From contig NZ_JAEHOB010000012.1 of NCBI RefSeq assembly GCF_016464705.1, positions 1-64,000 of the forward strand: a DNA stretch of 64,000 nucleotides. Reading direction: 5' to 3'. Each line of letters begins with the position of its first letter. The stretch's first letter is position 1. Position numbers and translations under genes: made by a program. Positions 41,366 through 49,994 of this stretch are shown here, one piece after another. Source of the stretch: Qaidamihabitans albus. Lineage in GTDB: Bacteria; Actinomycetota; Actinomycetes; Mycobacteriales; Pseudonocardiaceae. A model generated the notes under the pieces. The model was not told where the DNA came from. It saw nothing but the letters and a program-made list of their open reading frames with translations, and did no database searches.

Positions 41366-43117
41366 GTGCTGCACGGGGATGTGAGTGTCGAGCTGGGGCG
41401 CCGGGTCGCCACCGCGCTCAAGACGGCGCTGGATGTCGACATCACCCCCGCCGAGGCACTGGTTCGACCGTCGAACCGGAGCGGAACCGACTACCAGTGC
41501 GACGTGGCGATGAGCCTGGGCAAGCGACTCGGCCGGGCGCCGCGGGAGGTCGCGACCGACATCGTGACCCATCTCGACGCCGGGGATCTCGTCGAGACGT
41601 CCGAGATCGCCGGCCCCGGCTTCATCAACCTGGTCCTCCAGCGCACCTGGCTGGAACAGCACGCCACCGCATTGCTGGGCGACGACCGGCTCGGCGTCGC
41701 ACGGACCGAGCGGCCCCGCCGGTTCGCGATCGACTACAGCAGCCCGAACGTGGCCAAGGAGATGCATGTCGGGCACCTGCGCTCCTCGATCATCGGCGAC
41801 GCGATCGCCCGCCTGCTGCGGTTCGAGGGTCACGAGGTCGTCCCGCACAACCATCTCGGCGACTGGGGCACCCCGTTCGGGATGCTGATCGAGCATCTCG
41901 TCGACGAAGGCTGGACCGCCGCAGCCGGTCACGATGGACACACGATCAGCGACCTCAACGGCTTCTACCAGGAGGCGCGCAAGAAGTTCGACGCCGACCC
42001 GGACTTCGCCACCCGCGCCCGCGGGCGCGTCGTGCTGTTGCAGGGCGGGGACGAGCAGACCCTTGCGTTGTGGCAGCAGCTGGTGGACGAGTCGACCCGC
42101 CACTTCGACAAGGTCTACGAACTGCTGGGCATCGACCTCACCCACGAGGACATCCACGGCGAGAGCTTCTACAACCCCTACCTGGCCGAGGTCATCGACG
42201 AACTCGAGGCCAAGGAACTCACCGAGATCAGCGATGGCGCGGTCTGCGTGTTCCCGCCCGGCTTCACCAACCGTGACGGCGACCGCCTGCCGCTGATCAT
42301 CCGCAAGAGCGACGGCGGGTACGGCTATGCCACCACCGACCTGGCCACCGTCCGCTACTGGACCCGCGAGCGCGGTGTTACCGACCTGCTGTACGTGGTC
42401 GGCACTCCGCAGGCCCAGCACTTCGCGATGATCTTCACGGCCTCGCGGCAGGCCGGCTGGCTCACCAACGAACACCGCGCCGAGCACATCGGCTTCGGAT
42501 CGATCCTTGGTGAGGACGGCAAGACCATCCGTACCCGCGCCGGTGGCTCCGTCAAGCTCGTCGAGCTGCTGACCGAGGCGATCGACCGGGCAGCTGCGAT
42601 CGTCGCCGATCGCAGCGAGCTCGGCGACGAGGAACGTCACGCGGTCGCCCGCGCGGTCGGGATCGGCGCGGTCAAGTACGCGGACCTCTCCGGCGACCGG
42701 GAGCGGGACTACACCTTCGACTGGGACCGCATGCTCGCCATGGACGGCAACACCGCCGTCTACCTCCAGTACGCCAACGCGCGCATCCTGTCCGTCCTGC
42801 GCAAGGCCGGCGAAGCCCCCGCCCCCGGCACCCCGGTGACCCTGGTGGAAGCGGCGGAACGCGACCTGCTGCTCAAACTCCTGCAACTGCCCGCCGCGGT
42901 CACGTCGGCCACGGAAACCTACCTGCCGCACCGCCTGTGCACGTATCTGTACGAGACCGCCACCGCGTTCACCGCCTTCTACGAGCGCTGCCCCATCCTC
43001 GCCGACACCACACCCGAGGACCTCCGGCGTTCGCGCCTGGTGCTGGCACAGCTCACCTCGAAGGTCCTGACCCTGGGGTTGTCCCTGCTCGGCATCGGCA
43101 CCCCCCAGCGGCTGTAG
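41366..43117 (+). CDS. argS: Arginyl-tRNA synthetase
   Basis: 583 residues, normal for bacterial ArgRS. N-terminal Add1 domain ends IAGPGFINLVL; class I motif is NVAKEMHVGHLRSSIIGD (HVGH about residues 133-136); the KMSKS-equivalent loop is GEDGKTIRTRAGG; the C-terminal DALR domain has AMDGNTAVYLQYANARI and LCTYLYETATAFTAFYERCPIL. Start GTG directly after the leader peptide stop. In most actinobacteria argS is next to lysA and homoserine dehydrogenase; here it is alone, so it may be a second copy or a relocated single gene. Together with the divergent HisRS 12 kb away it is the second aminoacyl-tRNA synthetase in an accessory-looking setting. Confidence 0.92.
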   Translation: MLHGDVSVELGRRVATALKTALDVDITPAEALVRPSNRSGTDYQCDVAMSLGKRLGRAPREVATDIVTHLDAGDLVETSEIAGPGFINLVLQRTWLEQHATALLGDDRLGVARTERPRRFAIDYSSPNVAKEMHVGHLRSSIIGDAIARLLRFEGHEVVPHNHLGDWGTPFGMLIEHLVDEGWTAAAGHDGHTISDLNGFYQEARKKFDADPDFATRARGRVVLLQGGDEQTLALWQQLVDESTRHFDKVYELLGIDLTHEDIHGESFYNPYLAEVIDELEAKELTEISDGAVCVFPPGFTNRDGDRLPLIIRKSDGGYGYATTDLATVRYWTRERGVTDLLYVVGTPQAQHFAMIFTASRQAGWLTNEHRAEHIGFGSILGEDGKTIRTRAGGSVKLVELLTEAIDRAAAIVADRSELGDEERHAVARAVGIGAVKYADLSGDRERDYTFDWDRMLAMDGNTAVYLQYANARILSVLRKAGEAPAPGTPVTLVEAAERDLLLKLLQLPAAVTSATETYLPHRLCTYLYETATAFTAFYERCPILADTTPEDLRRSRLVLAQLTSKVLTLGLSLLGIGTPQRL

Positions 43118-43660
43118 CCGCTCGCGGCCCCCGGGGGCAGGTGCGAAGAACGTGCGGTGTCCACAGCGAACCACCGACGTCGACGCGCGCGAGTCCCTCG
43201 ACCACGGCGATGACCATGATGTCCGCAACCAATGCCCAGTCGACCCACCGCCGTTCGCCCAGCCACCCTGCGAGTGCGGGACCAAGCGTGTATCGGTCCA
43301 ATGTAGGGAGGCAACGGGCGGATACGGACGCGCAGCCGACAACCGCCGTCCCGAGGCCACCGCGACACGGCACGGCGCCGATGAGGCTCAGCAGCCCTGC
43401 TGCGCGACGCGCCGTCCCGGTGACAAGCCGCCGGGAACGCCGTGATCGTGTCGGTGGCAGCGATCAGGAGGCGAGTGTCATGCGGGCTCGTTGATTTGGT
43501 GCCGGAGGAACGGCACCTGCGCGGTCTCCCATTGCTTGAGCACATCCGCGTTCGTCATCGTCGAGCACCGGCGGGCCCGGCATCGGCTGCCCGAGCAGGC
43601 GACGATTCTGTTCATGGCGCTGGGGTATCGGCCGGTCCGCCCGTCTTCCTCCCGAATGCT
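43118..43660. other. Gene-poor region between argS and an SRPBCC gene
   Basis: About 540 bases. A GCCCCCGGGGGC palindrome at 43129-43140 may help end argS transcription. Around 43540-43665 the plus strand reads TSAFVIVEHRRARHRLPEQATILFMALGYRPV to a TAA, which looks like the tail of a lost gene, with a second frame (LVPEERHLRGLPLLEHI) fitting just before it. I cannot name it. The rest shows no supported gene. Confidence 0.4.
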
Positions 43661-44116
43661 CTAATGGCCGCCCTGCCCGCCGTTCTCGAGGCGTTCCTTC
43701 ACAGCACGAAGGTTCGTCGGCATCTCGTTGCGCGCTTGCCGACGCACGGCGAGCGGCACCAGCAGCTTGCCGATGCCGTGGCCTTCGAAGTCGACATCGA
43801 TGGTCAACTGTGATCGACGCTGCTCAACCGGCTCCACGGTCACGTTCACGACCGCCCGGACAGGGCCGTCAATCCCGCGCACACCCCACCTGCGGGGCGG
43901 GGAGATGTGGGTGACCTCGGAAGTGACCGCCCGCTCGGCGAAACCGATCCGTCGGGTGGTCAGGCATTTCGTACCGGCCGTGGTCGGACCATCCGTGTCC
44001 ATGTGTCCGCCGACGACGTTGCGTTGCCATTCGAAGAAACGTGCAGGGTCGGTAACGTAGGCGAACACTTCCTCCGGTGGCCGGTCGACCTCGATGGTGG
44101 TGCTGATCGGAGCCAC
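43661..44116 (-). CDS. SRPBCC-family (polyketide cyclase-like) protein
   Basis: 151 residues with the START/Bet v1-like fold pattern: ISTTIEVDRPPEEVFAYVTDPARFFEWQRNVV at the N-terminus, HISPPRRWGVRG in the middle and a final helix (GKLLVPLAVRRQARNEMPTNLRAVKERLE). Such proteins bind hydrophobic ligands; the function here is unknown. It follows the ArsR-SRPBCC fusion gene by three bases, so it is in the same operon and under the same ArsR-type control. Confidence 0.85.
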   Translation of the reverse strand: MAPISTTIEVDRPPEEVFAYVTDPARFFEWQRNVVGGHMDTDGPTTAGTKCLTTRRIGFAERAVTSEVTHISPPRRWGVRGIDGPVRAVVNVTVEPVEQRRSQLTIDVDFEGHGIGKLLVPLAVRRQARNEMPTNLRAVKERLENGGQGGH

Positions 44117-44119
44117 GGG

Positions 44120-44923
44120 TCATTCCTCTCGGCCCAGCAGCTCGGCGAAGCGCTGCAGATACAGCGGCCAGCCGCCCTCGCCTCCGACGCCCTCACTGAT
44201 CCCCTGCCAGCCTTCGCCGTGCCGGTCGATGTGGCGGTGTTCGAGTTCCACCCGTGTCCGCCGAGGGGTCTCCGCGACGAATCGCACCTCGACCTCGCTG
44301 GTTCTGTCCGGGTTCGATTCGACCTGCCAACGGAGGTCGAGGTCCCAGCTGAATATCACGCGATGAGGGGGGTCGTAGGCAAGTACGCGCGCCCACCGGC
44401 ACTCGCTGCCGTCGACCGCGCGGTCATAGATGTGACCGCCCACCCGTGGCTCGAACACCGTCTCGGCCAGTTCCACGCCGATAATGTTGTGCTCCGGTGG
44501 CTTGAAATCACCGAACCGCTCGGTGAACACCGAGAATGCACGTTCGATACCCACCTCGACGATGATCTGCCTCCGGACCGAGGCCTGTTCTGTCCGTGTC
44601 GTCATGACCTTTCCCTCCTCGTCGCGCTCGGCGGCCTGCTTGTAGCCCGCCAACGTCCGTGTCCAGAACCTGTCGAGTTGCCCCCGAAGCGCCGCGACTC
44701 CTTCCGGGTCGACCCGGTAGACCCGGCGGTTGCCGACCGGTTCGTCCGATACAAGGCCGGCGTTCTTGAGCACCTTGAGGTGCTGCGATACCGCAGGCCG
44801 ACTGATGGGAAGGCCTGCGGCCAACTCGCCGACCGTCTGAGCACGGTCGGCCAGGCGCTCGAAGATCGTGCGCCGTGTCCGATCACCGAGCACACTCCAC
44901 TCGTCGGGTTCGTAAGTCTCCAC
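44120..44923 (-). CDS. ArsR-type regulator fused to an AHSA1/SRPBCC domain
   Basis: 267 residues in one frame. Residues 1-106 are an ArsR winged helix (WSVLGDRTRRTIFERLADRAQTVGELAAGLPISRPAVSQHLKVLKNAGLV) with no metal-binding Cys. Residues 107-267 are an AHSA1-like SRPBCC domain (RQIIVEVGIERAFSVFTERFGDFKPPEHN, GWPLYLQRFAELL). These are normally two adjacent genes. At the junction GAGGAGGGAAAGGTC precedes an in-frame ATG at 44605, an excellent internal start, so both the fusion and a free SRPBCC domain may be made. It suggests a recent fusion by loss of a stop. Ligand unknown. Confidence 0.87.
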   Translation of the reverse strand: METYEPDEWSVLGDRTRRTIFERLADRAQTVGELAAGLPISRPAVSQHLKVLKNAGLVSDEPVGNRRVYRVDPEGVAALRGQLDRFWTRTLAGYKQAAERDEEGKVMTTRTEQASVRRQIIVEVGIERAFSVFTERFGDFKPPEHNIIGVELAETVFEPRVGGHIYDRAVDGSECRWARVLAYDPPHRVIFSWDLDLRWQVESNPDRTSEVEVRFVAETPRRTRVELEHRHIDRHGEGWQGISEGVGGEGGWPLYLQRFAELLGREE

Positions 44924-45145
44924 TAACGGTCAGTCTGTACTTACCAACGAGCGCTGTCAACATGCTGGCGAGCTCGGAGTGGCACCGCGCTGTGTGCGCG
45001 TCGCGCCCTACAGCGGGAGGTGCATGTGGCAGGTCCGGGGCCAGCACCCGCCTCCGCTCGCGATGAACGACGAAACGCCCAGCCGGGGCACTCCGGCCTT
45101 GCCCTGGAAAGGCAGATGTGAAACAGTGCGTTGGCACTGGGTGAC

Positions 45146-45168
45146 ATGGCACTGTCATTCAGTGCCAT
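45146..45168. promoter_or_regulatory. Inverted repeat ATGGCACT-N7-AGTGCCAT
   Basis: Perfect 8-base arms around gtcattc. A further GGCACT half-site lies 15 bases to the left (45133-45138). The repeated GGCACT looks like a regulator site, but there is no adjacent regulator gene with which to pair it. Confidence 0.4.
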
Positions 45169-45244
45169 ACCGCCAGCGTCGGGGGTCACCGTGAGCCAGC
45201 GAGCAAGTCTCTCTGCACGGACTCGTCAAGAGCCCGCTCCGGAT

Positions 45245-45322
45245 GTTTCCGCAGGTCACCGGTCGTGAGTGAAGAGCCGTGTTCTAACTCGGCCAAACAC
45301 TCACGAGAGGTGACCAGGCACG
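45245..45322. repeat. Dispersed palindromic repeat, copy C
   Basis: Reads GTTTCCGCAGGTCACC, GGTCGTGAGTG, GTTCTAACTCG, CACTCACGAGAGGTGACC, AGGCACG. Outer arms GGTCACC/GGTGACC and inner arms CGTGAGTG/CACTCACG are perfect; the spacer differs from copies B and D. It lies about 50 bases before the esterase start. Confidence 0.85.
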
Positions 45323-45373
45323 ACACCGCGCCTGCCGGGGATCAAGGACAGGCTCTCGGAGAATGGAGTGAGC

Positions 45374-47008
45374 ATGCGGCGTCGCTTCGTCATCGTTCTG
45401 CTTCAGGTTGTTCTGCTGGCCGGCGTGGTGAGCGCGGTAGCGCCTGCGCACGCACGAGACGGCCACATGATCCGAAACACGAGCCTCGGGCTCGTCGAAG
45501 GCACCGACCAGAGCCGCTCGACCGGAACCTTCGCGTGGCTGGGTGTTCCCTATGCCGAGCCCCCGGTCGGTCGGTTGCGCTGGCGCGCCCCGGTGCCGCA
45601 CCGGCCATGGCACGGCGTCCGGGATGCCCAGCAGTTCGGGCAAGGCTGCATCCAGGAAGGGCGGATGTTCAGCCCGGCGCCGAGCGGTCCGCATTACGGG
45701 CTGGACATCCGGGACGGCCTGAAGAAGCCGGTCGGCTCGGAGGATTGCCTGACGCTCAACATCTACCGCCCGTCGACACAGGAGCGGAACCTGCCGGTGA
45801 TCGTCTTCATCCACGGCGGGAGCAACATGGTCGGCTACTCCGCGGATCCCATGTACGACGGACGAGCCCTGGCCCGTAAGGCCAACGCGGTCGTGGTCAC
45901 GGTCAACTACCGGCTCGGCGTCCTCGGCTGGCTCGACCTGCCCGGACTCAAGACCGGCGACCCGCACAACGACTCGGGCAACTTCGGGACACTGGACCAG
46001 GTCGAATCGCTGCGCTTCGTCAACCGGAACGCACGGGCCTTCGGCGGAGATCCCTCGAACGTCACCGTGATGGGTGAGTCCGCCGGCGCGGTCAACGTAT
46101 GGGCGCTCATGGTCTCACCATTGAGCAAGGGCTTGATCGACAAGGCGATCCCGCTCAGCGGCGGCCTGCAGTTCTCGACACCCTCGTCGGCGCGAACCTA
46201 TGCCGAGGCCTTCGCCGACGAAGCAGCGGGGCCGGCCGGCACGGGAGACGATGCCGTGCGCCGCCTCAGGTCGATGTCGGCCGACGAGATCATCCGTGCG
46301 CAGGTACGCCGTGGTGAGACGGCCGGCAACCCGCCCAGGGTCATCGCGGACGGCGTGGTGCTGCCCGAGGACTACCATGCCGCGATCGCGGCAGGGAACT
46401 ACCGCGACGTCCCGGTCCTGGCCGGTAACACGCTGGAGGAGGGCAAGCTCTTCGGATCGGCGATCGGCGCGTTCCGCCCGACCGACTACCAGCGCTTCAC
46501 CTGGCAGTACCAGTTCGATCCCGACCGGCCCTCTCGATTGAAGGTCCGCGACTTCATCGTCGACCGGTATCTCCCGGCCAAGCGCCCCGGCGGGTGGAAC
46601 GACGCGGCCGACGGGTTGACCGACAGCATCTTCACCGGCCTGATCCACGACTCCATGAACTCGTTGCGGGCCGCCGGACACGACAACCTCTTCTACTACC
46701 AGTTCGGCTGGAACCAGCAACCCGCCCCGTTCGACACCGTCTACGGCGCCGTCCACGCCATCGATCTGCCCTTCCTCTTCCACACCTTCGACGAAGGGTT
46801 CTTCTCCTTCTCATTCAGTCACAAGAACAAGCCTGGACGACTGCAGTTGTCCGATCTCATGATCGACAGTGTTGACGCCTTCGTCCGCACCGGACGGCCC
46901 CAGCACCCGGAGCTGGGAGAGAAGTGGGATCAGTGGCCACGTAGCATGATGTTCGACGCCGGGAATCGGAAAGCGACCGTCCGCCCGGGCTCGGTCGAAG
47001 GGCAGTAG
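45374..47008 (+). CDS. Secreted carboxylesterase type B
   Basis: 544 residues from ATG 45374 (GGAGTGAGC upstream; GTG 45368 also possible). Sec signal peptide RRRFVIVLLQVVLLAGVVSAVAPAHA. Mature enzyme: FAWLGVPYAEPPVGRLRW, EDCLTLNIYRP, oxyanion VFIHGGSNMVGYS, nucleophile GESAGAVNV (Ser about residue 237), FGGDPSNVTVMGESAG, and the catalytic His in YGAVHAIDLPFLF near residue 450. Hydrolyses esters outside the cell; relatives include cholinesterase- and p-nitrobenzyl-esterase-like enzymes. Monocistronic, and followed by a very strong stem-loop. Confidence 0.9.
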   Translation: MRRRFVIVLLQVVLLAGVVSAVAPAHARDGHMIRNTSLGLVEGTDQSRSTGTFAWLGVPYAEPPVGRLRWRAPVPHRPWHGVRDAQQFGQGCIQEGRMFSPAPSGPHYGLDIRDGLKKPVGSEDCLTLNIYRPSTQERNLPVIVFIHGGSNMVGYSADPMYDGRALARKANAVVVTVNYRLGVLGWLDLPGLKTGDPHNDSGNFGTLDQVESLRFVNRNARAFGGDPSNVTVMGESAGAVNVWALMVSPLSKGLIDKAIPLSGGLQFSTPSSARTYAEAFADEAAGPAGTGDDAVRRLRSMSADEIIRAQVRRGETAGNPPRVIADGVVLPEDYHAAIAAGNYRDVPVLAGNTLEEGKLFGSAIGAFRPTDYQRFTWQYQFDPDRPSRLKVRDFIVDRYLPAKRPGGWNDAADGLTDSIFTGLIHDSMNSLRAAGHDNLFYYQFGWNQQPAPFDTVYGAVHAIDLPFLFHTFDEGFFSFSFSHKNKPGRLQLSDLMIDSVDAFVRTGRPQHPELGEKWDQWPRSMMFDAGNRKATVRPGSVEGQ

Positions 47009-47029
47009 CGCCCGCCTTGTCCGCAGTGG

Positions 47030-47070
47030 AACCGCATGGTGCACCGCTTTCGCTGGTGCACCATGCGGTT
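47030..47070. terminator. Stem-loop with 16-base perfect arms
   Basis: AACCGCATGGTGCACC (47030-47045) and its exact complement (47055-47070) flank a 9-base loop gctttcgct, 21 bases after the esterase stop. Such a stable hairpin should terminate or protect the esterase message, though no U tract follows. It is also 71 bases before the TetR gene and could instead be that regulator's operator. Confidence 0.6.
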
Positions 47071-47140
47071 CGTGGTGCCGGCCCGAGTAGCTCGACGATC
47101 GCCGCATCCGCGGTCCGGTGCCGGAAAGAGGGAGGGAACC

Positions 47141-47818
47141 TTGGCTGTCGATCGGGCGCTGGAGACCAAGTACCGCATCGCGGAGACGGCAATGGCGCTG
47201 TTCCTGGCGCAGGGCTACGAAAGCGTCACCGTCGAGGCGGTCGCCGACGCCGCGCAGGTGTCCCGGCGGACGGTGTTCCGCCATTTCGACGGCAAGGACG
47301 AGCTGGCGTTCCCGGACCACTCCGCACGACTGGACCTGCTGGCACACCACCTGGTGAAACCGACCGACGGCAGGCCGGCTGTGGACGTCGTCATCGCCGC
47401 CACCGAAGCGGTCATGCTCGACTTCCTCAGCCGGCCTGAACTGGTTCTCCGGCGCTACAAGCTGACGCGACTCGTGCCCGAACTGCGCAGCCGCGAGGTG
47501 CTCGAACACGAACGCTACCTCGCGCTGACCACCGCCTACCTCCGTGAACACCTGCCCGCGGACAGCCCCTCGTTCCTGCCGGTGGCCCTCGCCGCACTGA
47601 TCGACGCGATACACCGGTCGGCACTCGGCGACTTCGCGCGCAACGACGGGACGGTGGACGCCTATGCCGAACTGAAGGAAGGCATGGAATGGATTCGCCG
47701 CATCCTGGCCGCTGACCAGGGCGAGGACAACCCCCTGCTACTCGCCGTCCTGCCCGACACCGCCGCCGTGCGGCGGTCCCTGGCCGCACTGCGCGAGCAA
47801 GCGCACGAGCTGCTCTGA
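47141..47818 (+). CDS. TetR-family transcriptional regulator
   Basis: 225 residues from TTG 47141, picked because AGAGGGAGGGAACC lies directly before it; earlier in-frame codons fall in the stem-loop. Helix-turn-helix TKYRIAETAMALFLAQGYESVTVEAVADAAQVSRRTVFRHFDGKDEL, about residues 8-54. The C-terminal domain resembles MftR-type actinobacterial regulators (VLRRYKLTRLVPELRSREVLEHERYLALTTAYLREHL). Its target may be the esterase upstream or itself; ligand unknown. Convergent with the SMP-30 gene. Confidence 0.87.
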   Translation: MAVDRALETKYRIAETAMALFLAQGYESVTVEAVADAAQVSRRTVFRHFDGKDELAFPDHSARLDLLAHHLVKPTDGRPAVDVVIAATEAVMLDFLSRPELVLRRYKLTRLVPELRSREVLEHERYLALTTAYLREHLPADSPSFLPVALAALIDAIHRSALGDFARNDGTVDAYAELKEGMEWIRRILAADQGEDNPLLLAVLPDTAAVRRSLAALREQAHELL

Positions 47819-47923
47819 CCAGGCGCCGGCGAGCTCAGCCGGGCCTTCCCGGGTTCGCTGTCCTGCATGGTGCTCAACACGCTCGGCTCCTTCAACCTGC
47901 GGGCGCAGGTCGCGAGGACGGCG

Positions 47924-48817
47924 TCAGGGCCTGCCTGCGCGAGGCACGTCGACCCGTGCTGTCAGGAGACTTCCTTCACGGGCGTTCTTGCGGGCTTCCT
48001 CGTGGAAGTCGGGTGCGGCGCACATGAACAGCGTGCGCCCGTCGGCGCCGCCGAGCATGCAGGCGAAGACCCCGGTTCCGGCGGGTATCTCCTCGCTGAT
48101 CTCGCCCCCTTCGTGGACGCGCAGGATCCGGCCGCCAACAGCATCGGCGATCCACAGTGCTCCCTCGGCGTCGAGGCAACATCCGTCCGAAGCGACGACG
48201 ACCTGCCGAAGCAGGTTCTCCAGATCCTTCTCCGTGGGCAACCCTCCGAACTCGGCCCAGGTGCGGCGGTTGACGAGGGCACCGCCGTCGGTGATGTCGA
48301 ATGCCGTCACGCGGTTGCCGAACGTCTCGCAGACCAGGAGTACACCGTCGTCGGTGATCACGCTGCCGTTGGGGAACCAGAGGTCCTCCGCGACCGTGGT
48401 GACAGCTCCGTCGGGGTCCACGCGCAGCAGGACGGCGGGCTCCAGCGACTCTCCGCCCATCAGGTCGAAGCCGAACTCGCCGATGAACGCCCTGCCCCGG
48501 GCGTCGACGACCATGTCGTTCGGGTGACCCCTGACCTTGCCGGAAAGGTCGGCATGGGTCACCAGTGCTCCGCCAGGCTCACGACGCAACACCCTGGTGT
48601 CGCGCATCGAGACCACCAGGAGCCGGTTGTCCGGCAGCCAGCCCAGCCCGGACGGCTGCTGGGAGACTTCGGCCTCGACTCGGAGTTCGCCGCCGTCCTC
48701 AGCGGCCGAGTACACCCGGTGCGTATAGAAGTCGGCGAACCATATCCGCTGATCGTGCCAGCGAGGACACTCCAGGTAGGCGAGTCCTTCGATGGCAGTG
48801 CTGATTTCACGACTCAT
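47924..48817 (-). CDS. SMP-30/gluconolactonase-family lactonase
   Basis: 297 residues from ATG 48817 (GGAGAGATC upstream). Six-bladed beta-propeller marks: LECPRWHDQRIWFADFYTHRVYS (metal Glu in LEC-P), LPDNRLLVVSMRDTRV, GHPNDMVVDARGRAFIGEFG (metal Asn/Asp), WFPNGSVITDDGVLLV (Asn), and a final SDGCCLDAEGALWIADAVGGRI (Asp). Hydrolyses sugar or other lactones with a divalent metal. Last gene of an operon with a symporter, a small membrane protein and an LLM oxidoreductase, so it may open a lactone formed by that oxidoreductase. Confidence 0.87.
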   Translation of the reverse strand: MSREISTAIEGLAYLECPRWHDQRIWFADFYTHRVYSAAEDGGELRVEAEVSQQPSGLGWLPDNRLLVVSMRDTRVLRREPGGALVTHADLSGKVRGHPNDMVVDARGRAFIGEFGFDLMGGESLEPAVLLRVDPDGAVTTVAEDLWFPNGSVITDDGVLLVCETFGNRVTAFDITDGGALVNRRTWAEFGGLPTEKDLENLLRQVVVASDGCCLDAEGALWIADAVGGRILRVHEGGEISEEIPAGTGVFACMLGGADGRTLFMCAAPDFHEEARKNAREGSLLTARVDVPRAGRP

Positions 48818-48872
48818 GATCTCTCCATCGGGCTGTGGATACGGGGGCGGTGCAGGCCGCACGCGGGCGTGC

Positions 48873-49862
48873 TCAGCGGGTGGCAGCCTCGAGAAACCGC
48901 TCCAGTTCCGCTTCGACGTCGGGCCCGCAGGGTTGGAAGACGATCTCGGTGACGCCGCGGGAACGGTAGTCATCGAGTCTGCGCCGGATCTGCTCGCGTG
49001 TCCCGCTCAGCGTGACGTCCCTGAGCGTGCTGCTTCCGCCGGCATGCCAGGCTGCTTCGTCCGCGGCATTCAGCTGGACACAGTGGCCGGAGTGGACAGC
49101 AAGGTGCCGATGGTTCTCCGGCGAAGCTTCCACGACCTCGAGCCACTCCTGCCCTCCCGGAAGCGCCCGTACGGCGTCCGGTCCACCGAACTCGTAGGCT
49201 CCGTGGAACGACAGGGCCCAGCCCGGGCCCGCCGCCACGCGGGCATGGTCGGAATCGTCGTCCTCGTCGTCATCGAGGACGGTGCCCCACTCGAGATAGG
49301 CGACCCAGGAATGCTCGGCCATGAAGTCCGGCGGCTGGAGGGTGGCGACGAGTCCGTCACCGAGTTCCCGCGCCACCTTGTTGCCTTTCGGCCCCAGCGC
49401 ACCGACGAGGACGGGGACGTCGACCGGGCGATCCGGGGCATGACCGTCGGGGTGCAGCATGCGCATCTGCGCGCCGTCCCATTCCACGGTCTCGCCGCGG
49501 AGCAGGCCCCGGTAGGCACGAATGTAGGACTCCATGAAAGACCATCGGACGGCTCCGTAGCCCATGGCCCTGCGGCCCGTGAACCCGGTACCGAAGGCCA
49601 CCGCCACCCGCCCTGGCGCGAGCGCGGCGAGCGTGGCGGTCGCCGCCGCGTTGACCATCGGGTGACGCAGGCTGGGAACGAGCACCCCCGGGCCGAGTCC
49701 GATGCGCTCGGTGCGCTCTGCGGCGAGCGCCAGGGTCATCCACACGTCGGGGCTCTGCTGAGGGGTGTCATAGACCCACGCGCGGTGATAGCCCAGCCGT
49801 TCGGCCAGTGCGATGTTGTCCGGAGAGTCCAGAGCGGTTGGAAAAGCGCAAGACACATCCAT
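48873..49862 (-). CDS. LLM-class flavin-dependent oxidoreductase
   Basis: 329 residues from ATG 49862 (GGAGGACAC directly upstream). Luciferase-like TIM barrel: AERLGYHRAWVYDTPQQSPDVWMTLALAAERTERIGLGPGVLVPSLRHP at the N-terminus and GRVAVAFGTGFTGRRAMGYG next; C-terminal LSGTREQIRRRLDDYRSRGVTEIVFQP. Uses F420 or FMN; the sequence style (TERIGLGPGV, PGRV) suits F420-dependent or FMN monooxygenases and I cannot decide. Upstream of the lactonase by 55 bases. Probably oxidises an imported substrate. Confidence 0.85.
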   Translation of the reverse strand: MDVSCAFPTALDSPDNIALAERLGYHRAWVYDTPQQSPDVWMTLALAAERTERIGLGPGVLVPSLRHPMVNAAATATLAALAPGRVAVAFGTGFTGRRAMGYGAVRWSFMESYIRAYRGLLRGETVEWDGAQMRMLHPDGHAPDRPVDVPVLVGALGPKGNKVARELGDGLVATLQPPDFMAEHSWVAYLEWGTVLDDDEDDDSDHARVAAGPGWALSFHGAYEFGGPDAVRALPGGQEWLEVVEASPENHRHLAVHSGHCVQLNAADEAAWHAGGSSTLRDVTLSGTREQIRRRLDDYRSRGVTEIVFQPCGPDVEAELERFLEAATR

Positions 49863-49994
49863 GTGTCCTCCTCCGATCGATGCGATCACTCCTTCGTACG
49901 CGCGGCAGCGAGCTGTGCGGTCCCCTGCCGCAGGAGAACGGCACGTTGCGGGCGTGACGGCCACCCCGCACGCAGCGCCATCGTCCACAGGGGA

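Larger units (their letters stand above)
44924..45367. other. Divergent intergenic region with palindromes
   Basis: About 440 bases between the ArsR fusion (leftward) and the esterase (rightward). No gene is supported. It has the ATGGCACT/AGTGCCAT inverted repeat at 45146-45168 and repeat copy C at 45245-45322. Confidence 0.5.

Noticed and set aside
43053-43373. Minus-strand frame overlapping the end of argS with a hydrophobic stretch
   Set aside because: It overlaps the argS coding end, lacks a ribosome site, and only its middle has protein-like character; not enough to call.
44883-45189. Minus-strand frames in the gap before the esterase
   Set aside because: Short, Arg-rich and without a recognisable start signal; better read as intergenic sequence.
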